Source: Pseudomonas anuradhapurensis
Lineage (GTDB): Bacteria; Pseudomonadota; Gammaproteobacteria; Pseudomonadales; Pseudomonadaceae
Length of the DNA: 64,000 bases
Assembly (NCBI RefSeq): GCF_014269225.2
Contig: NZ_CP077097.1
Location: 998,001-1,062,000, forward strand
Direction: 5' to 3'
The translations under genes were made by a program, and so were the position numbers. Positions 61,083 through 64,000 of this stretch are shown here, in pieces. The notes under the pieces are model-generated. The model ran no database searches. It was given only the letters and a program-made list of their open reading frames with translations, and was not told the DNA's origin. Positions within the stretch are counted from its first letter, which is position 1. Every line of letters begins with the position of its first letter.

Positions 61083-62035
61083 CATGCCTGTTGTCTACGC
61101 CGGGCGTGCCAGGCCTGGCGTGCCGCCTCGTCGAGGAAGCTCCAGGCGACCATGCGGCTCTGTTTCTGCCCCTGGCCCATTTCGGCAACGCGCACGGCCT
61201 TGGCGCCGGCCTTCTTCAGCGCGGCCTCGATCCCTGGCAGGTTGCTGGCCTTGGACACCAGGCTGGTGAACCACAGCACCCGTTCTGCGTACTGCACGCT
61301 TTCGCCAACCAGCTGGGTGACAAAGCGGATCTCGCCACCTTCGCACCACAGTTCATTGTTCTGGCCACCAAAGTTCAGCACCGGCAACTTGCGCTTGGGG
61401 TCCTGCTTGCCGAGGTTCTTCCACTTGCGCTGGCTGCCGCGCGTGGCTTCGTCGCGCGAAGCGTGGAAGGGCGGGTTGCACAGGGTCAGGTCAAAGCGTT
61501 CGTCCTCCTGCAGCAAGCCGCTGAGGATGTGGGCACGGTTGGCCTGGTGGCGCAGGGTGATGGCCTTGTCCAGGCGGTTGGCCTGGACGATGGCCTTGGC
61601 CGAGGCCAGGGCCACCGGGTCGATGTCCGAACCGAGGAAGCGCCAGCGGTAGTCGCTGTGGCCGAGCAGCGGATAGATGCAGTTGGCGCCGACGCCGATG
61701 TCCAGTACGCGAACCTGCGCGCCCTTGGGGATCTCGCCGGCATTGTCGTCGGCCAACAGGTCGGCGGCCACGTGGAGGTAGTCGGCGCGGCCGGGGATCG
61801 GCGGGCACAGGTAGTCGGCCGGGATGTCCCAGTGCTGGATGCCGTATTGGGCCTTGAGCAGGGCGCGGTTGAATACCCGTACGGCTTCGGGGTTGGCGAA
61901 GTCGATGCTGGGCTTGCCGTAAGGGTTGGTGATGGTGAAGCGCGCCAGCTCGGGGAGGGCCTTGATCAGGCTGGGGAAGTCGTAGCGGCCCTGGTGGCGG
62001 TTGCGCGGGTGCAGGGTGGGTTTGTTCGGGGTCAT
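61082..62035 (-). CDS. rlmF: 23S rRNA m6A1618 methyltransferase RlmF
   Basis: 317 residues. SAM-binding [15 protein letters not shown] (near 115), then the N6-adenine motif CNPPFHAS (about 198-205). Start [20 protein letters not shown] at 62035; the frame upstream to 62188 is REP sequence. Methylates A1618 of 23S rRNA. Flanked by the hupN terminator and a REP pair. Confidence 0.92.
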   Translation of the reverse strand: MTPNKPTLHPRNRHQGRYDFPSLIKALPELARFTITNPYGKPSIDFANPEAVRVFNRALLKAQYGIQHWDIPADYLCPPIPGRADYLHVAADLLADDNAGEIPKGAQVRVLDIGVGANCIYPLLGHSDYRWRFLGSDIDPVALASAKAIVQANRLDKAITLRHQANRAHILSGLLQEDERFDLTLCNPPFHASRDEATRGSQRKWKNLGKQDPKRKLPVLNFGGQNNELWCEGGEIRFVTQLVGESVQYAERVLWFTSLVSKASNLPGIEAALKKAGAKAVRVAEMGQGQKQSRMVAWSFLDEAARQAWHARRRQQA

Positions 62036-62076
62036 GGCAGTGTCCAGCCCTATACGAGCGGTGGCTGATAGAGTCT

Positions 62077-62198
62077 GGGGCTGCTGTGCAGCCCTTTCGC
62101 GACACAAGGCCGCTCCTGCAGGATAGCGGCGCCCTTCAAACCGGCGCCGTCCCTGCAGGAGCGGCCTTGTGTCGCAAAAGGGCCGCACAGCGGCCCCA
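62077..62198. repeat. REP-like inverted pair (CCTTTCGCGACACAAGG type) between valS and rlmF
   Basis: CCTTTCGCGACACAAGGCCG with CTCCTGCAGG faces CCTGCAGGAGCGGCC and TTGTGTCGCAAAAGG, with an inner GGCGCC..GGCGCC pair. The outer ends are GGGGCTGCTGTGCAGCCC and GGGCCGCACAGCGGCCCC. Second copy of the family at 1591-1753. Confidence 0.85.
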
Positions 62199-62214
62199 GC
62201 TGTTTCTCTAGTGA

Positions 62215-64000
62215 TTAAAGCGCCGCAATCCGCGCGTGCTGCTCGGTGAAGTTGGCCAGGGCCTGTTCGGACTCGGCCAGCTTGGCGCGTTCCTTCTCGA
62301 TCACCGCAGGCGGAGCCTTGTCGACGAAGGCAGCGTTGGACAGCTTGCCGCCCACGCGTGCCACTTCACCTTGCAGGCGCTGGATTTCCTTGTTCAGGCG
62401 CGCCAGCTCGGCATCCTTGTCGATCAGGCCGGCCATCGGCACCAGCACCTGCAGGTCACCGACCAGGGCGGTGGCCGACAGCGGTGCTTCGTCGGCATCG
62501 CTCAGCACGGTGAACGACTCGACCTTGGCCAGCTTCTTCAGCAGGGCTTCGTTTTCCTGCAGGCGACGCTGGTCGTCGGCGTTGGCGTTCTTCAGGAACA
62601 GCGGCAGCGGCTTGCCCGGGCCGATGTTCATCTCGGCGCGGATGTTGCGCAGGCCGACCATCAGCTCCTTGAGCCATTCGATGTCGCCTTCGGCGGCCGG
62701 GTCGATGCGGCTTTCATTGGCCACCGGCCATGGCTGCAGCATGATGGTCTTGCCGCTGATGCCGGCCAGCGGCGCGATGCGCTGCCAGATTTCCTCGGTG
62801 ATGAACGGCATGAACGGATGCGCAAGGCGCAGTGCCACTTCCAGCACGCGCACCAGGGTACGGCGGGTGCCACGGGCGCGCTCGACCGGTGCGTTTTCGT
62901 CCCACAATACCGGCTTGGACAGTTCCAGGTACCAGTCGCAGTACTGGTTCCAGATGAACTCGTACAGTGCCTGGCTGGCCAGGTCGAAGCGGAACTGCTC
63001 CAGCTGGCGGGTCACTTCGGCTTCGGTGCGCTGCAGCTGCGAGATGATCCAGCGGTCGGCCAGCGACAGTTCGACGGCCTCACCGTTCTGGCCGCAGTCC
63101 TCGCCCTTGTCCAGCACGTAGCGGGCGGCGTTCCAGATCTTGTTGCAGAAGTTGCGGTAGCCTTCGACGCGGCCCATGTCGAACTTGATGTCGCGGCCGG
63201 TGGAGGCCAGCGAGCAGAAGGTGAAGCGCAGGGCATCGGTGCCGTAGCTGGCAATACCTTCAGGGAACTCGGCCTTGGTCTGCTTGGCGATCTTCTCGGC
63301 CAGCTTCGGCTGCATCATGCCGCTGGTGCGTTTTTCCAGCAGGGCGTCGAGGGTGATGCCGTCGACGATATCCAGCGGGTCCAGCACGTTACCTTTGGAC
63401 TTGGACATCTTCTGGCCCTGGCCGTCCCGCACCAGGCCGTGCACGTACACGGTCTTGAACGGTACCTGCGGGGTGCCGTCTTCGTTCTTGATCAGGTGCA
63501 TGGTCAGCATGATCATGCGCGCAACCCAGAAGAAGATGATGTCGAAGCCGGTCACCAGCACATCGGTGGAGTGGAACTTCTTGAGGAATTCGGTCTGCTC
63601 CGGCCAGCCCAGGGTGGAGAAGGTCCACAGCCCGGAACTGAACCAGGTGTCGAGCACGTCGTCGTCCTGGCGCAGGGCAACGTCGGCGCCCAGGTTGTGC
63701 TTGGCGCGCACTTCTGCCTCGTTGCGGCCGACATAGACCTGGCCGGCCTCGTCGTACCACGCCGGGATACGGTGGCCCCACCACAGCTGGCGGCTGATGC
63801 ACCAGTCCTGGATGTCGCGCATCCAGGAGAAATACATGTTCTCGTACTGCTTGGGCACGAACTGGATGCGGCCGTCTTCCACGGCAGCGATGGCAGGTTC
63901 TGCCAACGGCTTGGTGGAGACGTACCACTGGTCGGTCAGCCATGGCTCGATGACGGTGCCCGAACGGTCGCCTTTCGGCACCTTCAGGGCGTGGTCGTCG
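62215..64000 (-). CDS. valS: Valyl-tRNA synthetase, 5' part missing
   Basis: The C-terminal 595 residues of ValRS; the N-terminus with the HIGH motif lies beyond the right edge. The [16 protein letters not shown] motif near 63400 identifies a class I synthetase that activates valine. After it come the anticodon-binding helical domain and the C-terminal coiled coil ([17 protein letters not shown], then [15 protein letters not shown]) typical of ValRS. A REP pair follows the stop. Confidence 0.95.
   Translation of the reverse strand, partial: DDHALKVPKGDRSGTVIEPWLTDQWYVSTKPLAEPAIAAVEDGRIQFVPKQYENMYFSWMRDIQDWCISRQLWWGHRIPAWYDEAGQVYVGRNEAEVRAKHNLGADVALRQDDDVLDTWFSSGLWTFSTLGWPEQTEFLKKFHSTDVLVTGFDIIFFWVARMIMLTMHLIKNEDGTPQVPFKTVYVHGLVRDGQGQKMSKSKGNVLDPLDIVDGITLDALLEKRTSGMMQPKLAEKIAKQTKAEFPEGIASYGTDALRFTFCSLASTGRDIKFDMGRVEGYRNFCNKIWNAARYVLDKGEDCGQNGEAVELSLADRWIISQLQRTEAEVTRQLEQFRFDLASQALYEFIWNQYCDWYLELSKPVLWDENAPVERARGTRRTLVRVLEVALRLAHPFMPFITEEIWQRIAPLAGISGKTIMLQPWPVANESRIDPAAEGDIEWLKELMVGLRNIRAEMNIGPGKPLPLFLKNANADDQRRLQENEALLKKLAKVESFTVLSDADEAPLSATALVGDLQVLVPMAGLIDKDAELARLNKEIQRLQGEVARVGGKLSNAAFVDKAPPAVIEKERAKLAESEQALANFTEQHARIAAL

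Overview
The window is core chromosome of a Pseudomonas, most likely of the P. putida group. The evidence is high GC with GC-rich third codon positions, dispersed REP-like palindromes, a RoxS/RoxR pair, the ttg2/mla operon, hupN, and gene blocks in the order I remember for P. putida (dpp cluster, gat, mre, rng, tldD/pmbA, rpoN, lpt, mla, his, hupN, valS). That order comes from memory and was not searched. No tRNA, rRNA, CRISPR array, prophage or complete insertion sequence was seen.

Layout. 1-1.6 kb: an edge-truncated FAD oxidoreductase, an AraC regulator and a 24-residue membrane peptide. 1.7-12.4 kb: a minus-strand dipeptide uptake locus, with three dipeptide-binding proteins, an OprD-type porin and one DppBCDF transporter. 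12.7-19.6 kb: a SIMPL protein, RoxS/RoxR, an AEC carrier, aromatic permease AroP, a carboxymuconolactone decarboxylase-like protein and a Ca/Na antiporter. 19.6-23.4 kb: an RlpA-like lipoprotein and gatCAB. 23.6-36.8 kb: mreBCD, maf, rng, yhdP, a nitrilase, tldD, yjgA and pmbA. 36.9-38.7 kb: a Fur-box-controlled fagA-fumC pair. 38.8-45.8 kb, minus strand: kdsD-kdsC-lptC-lptA-lptB-rpoN-hpf-ptsN-rapZ-ptsO. 46.1-54.1 kb: mlaFEDCB, ibaG, murA, hisG, hisD, hisC. 54.1-64 kb: a lipoprotein phosphohydrolase, an FCD regulator with an MFS carrier, a SnoaL-like protein, a halovibrin-like secreted protein, a GIY-YIG protein, ndpA, hupN, rlmF and the 3' part of valS.

How it works together. Much of the window builds or maintains the envelope: LPS transport and Kdo synthesis, Mla phospholipid traffic, MurA, MreBCD, YhdP and RlpA. 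It is interleaved with the nitrogen and PTS-Ntr regulators. The dpp locus pairs one porin and one permease with three binding proteins, which suggests a wide peptide range through one channel.

I found no convincing new multi-gene system. The items most worth checking are a perfect-ended, near-symmetrical 150-bp palindromic element that supplies the stop codon of a GIY-YIG gene, fagA-fumC without a following sodA, two probable ATT start codons (mreC and the antiporter), the 24-residue membrane peptide, an operator-like palindrome between gatC and mreB, and two REP doublets that share one internal sequence.
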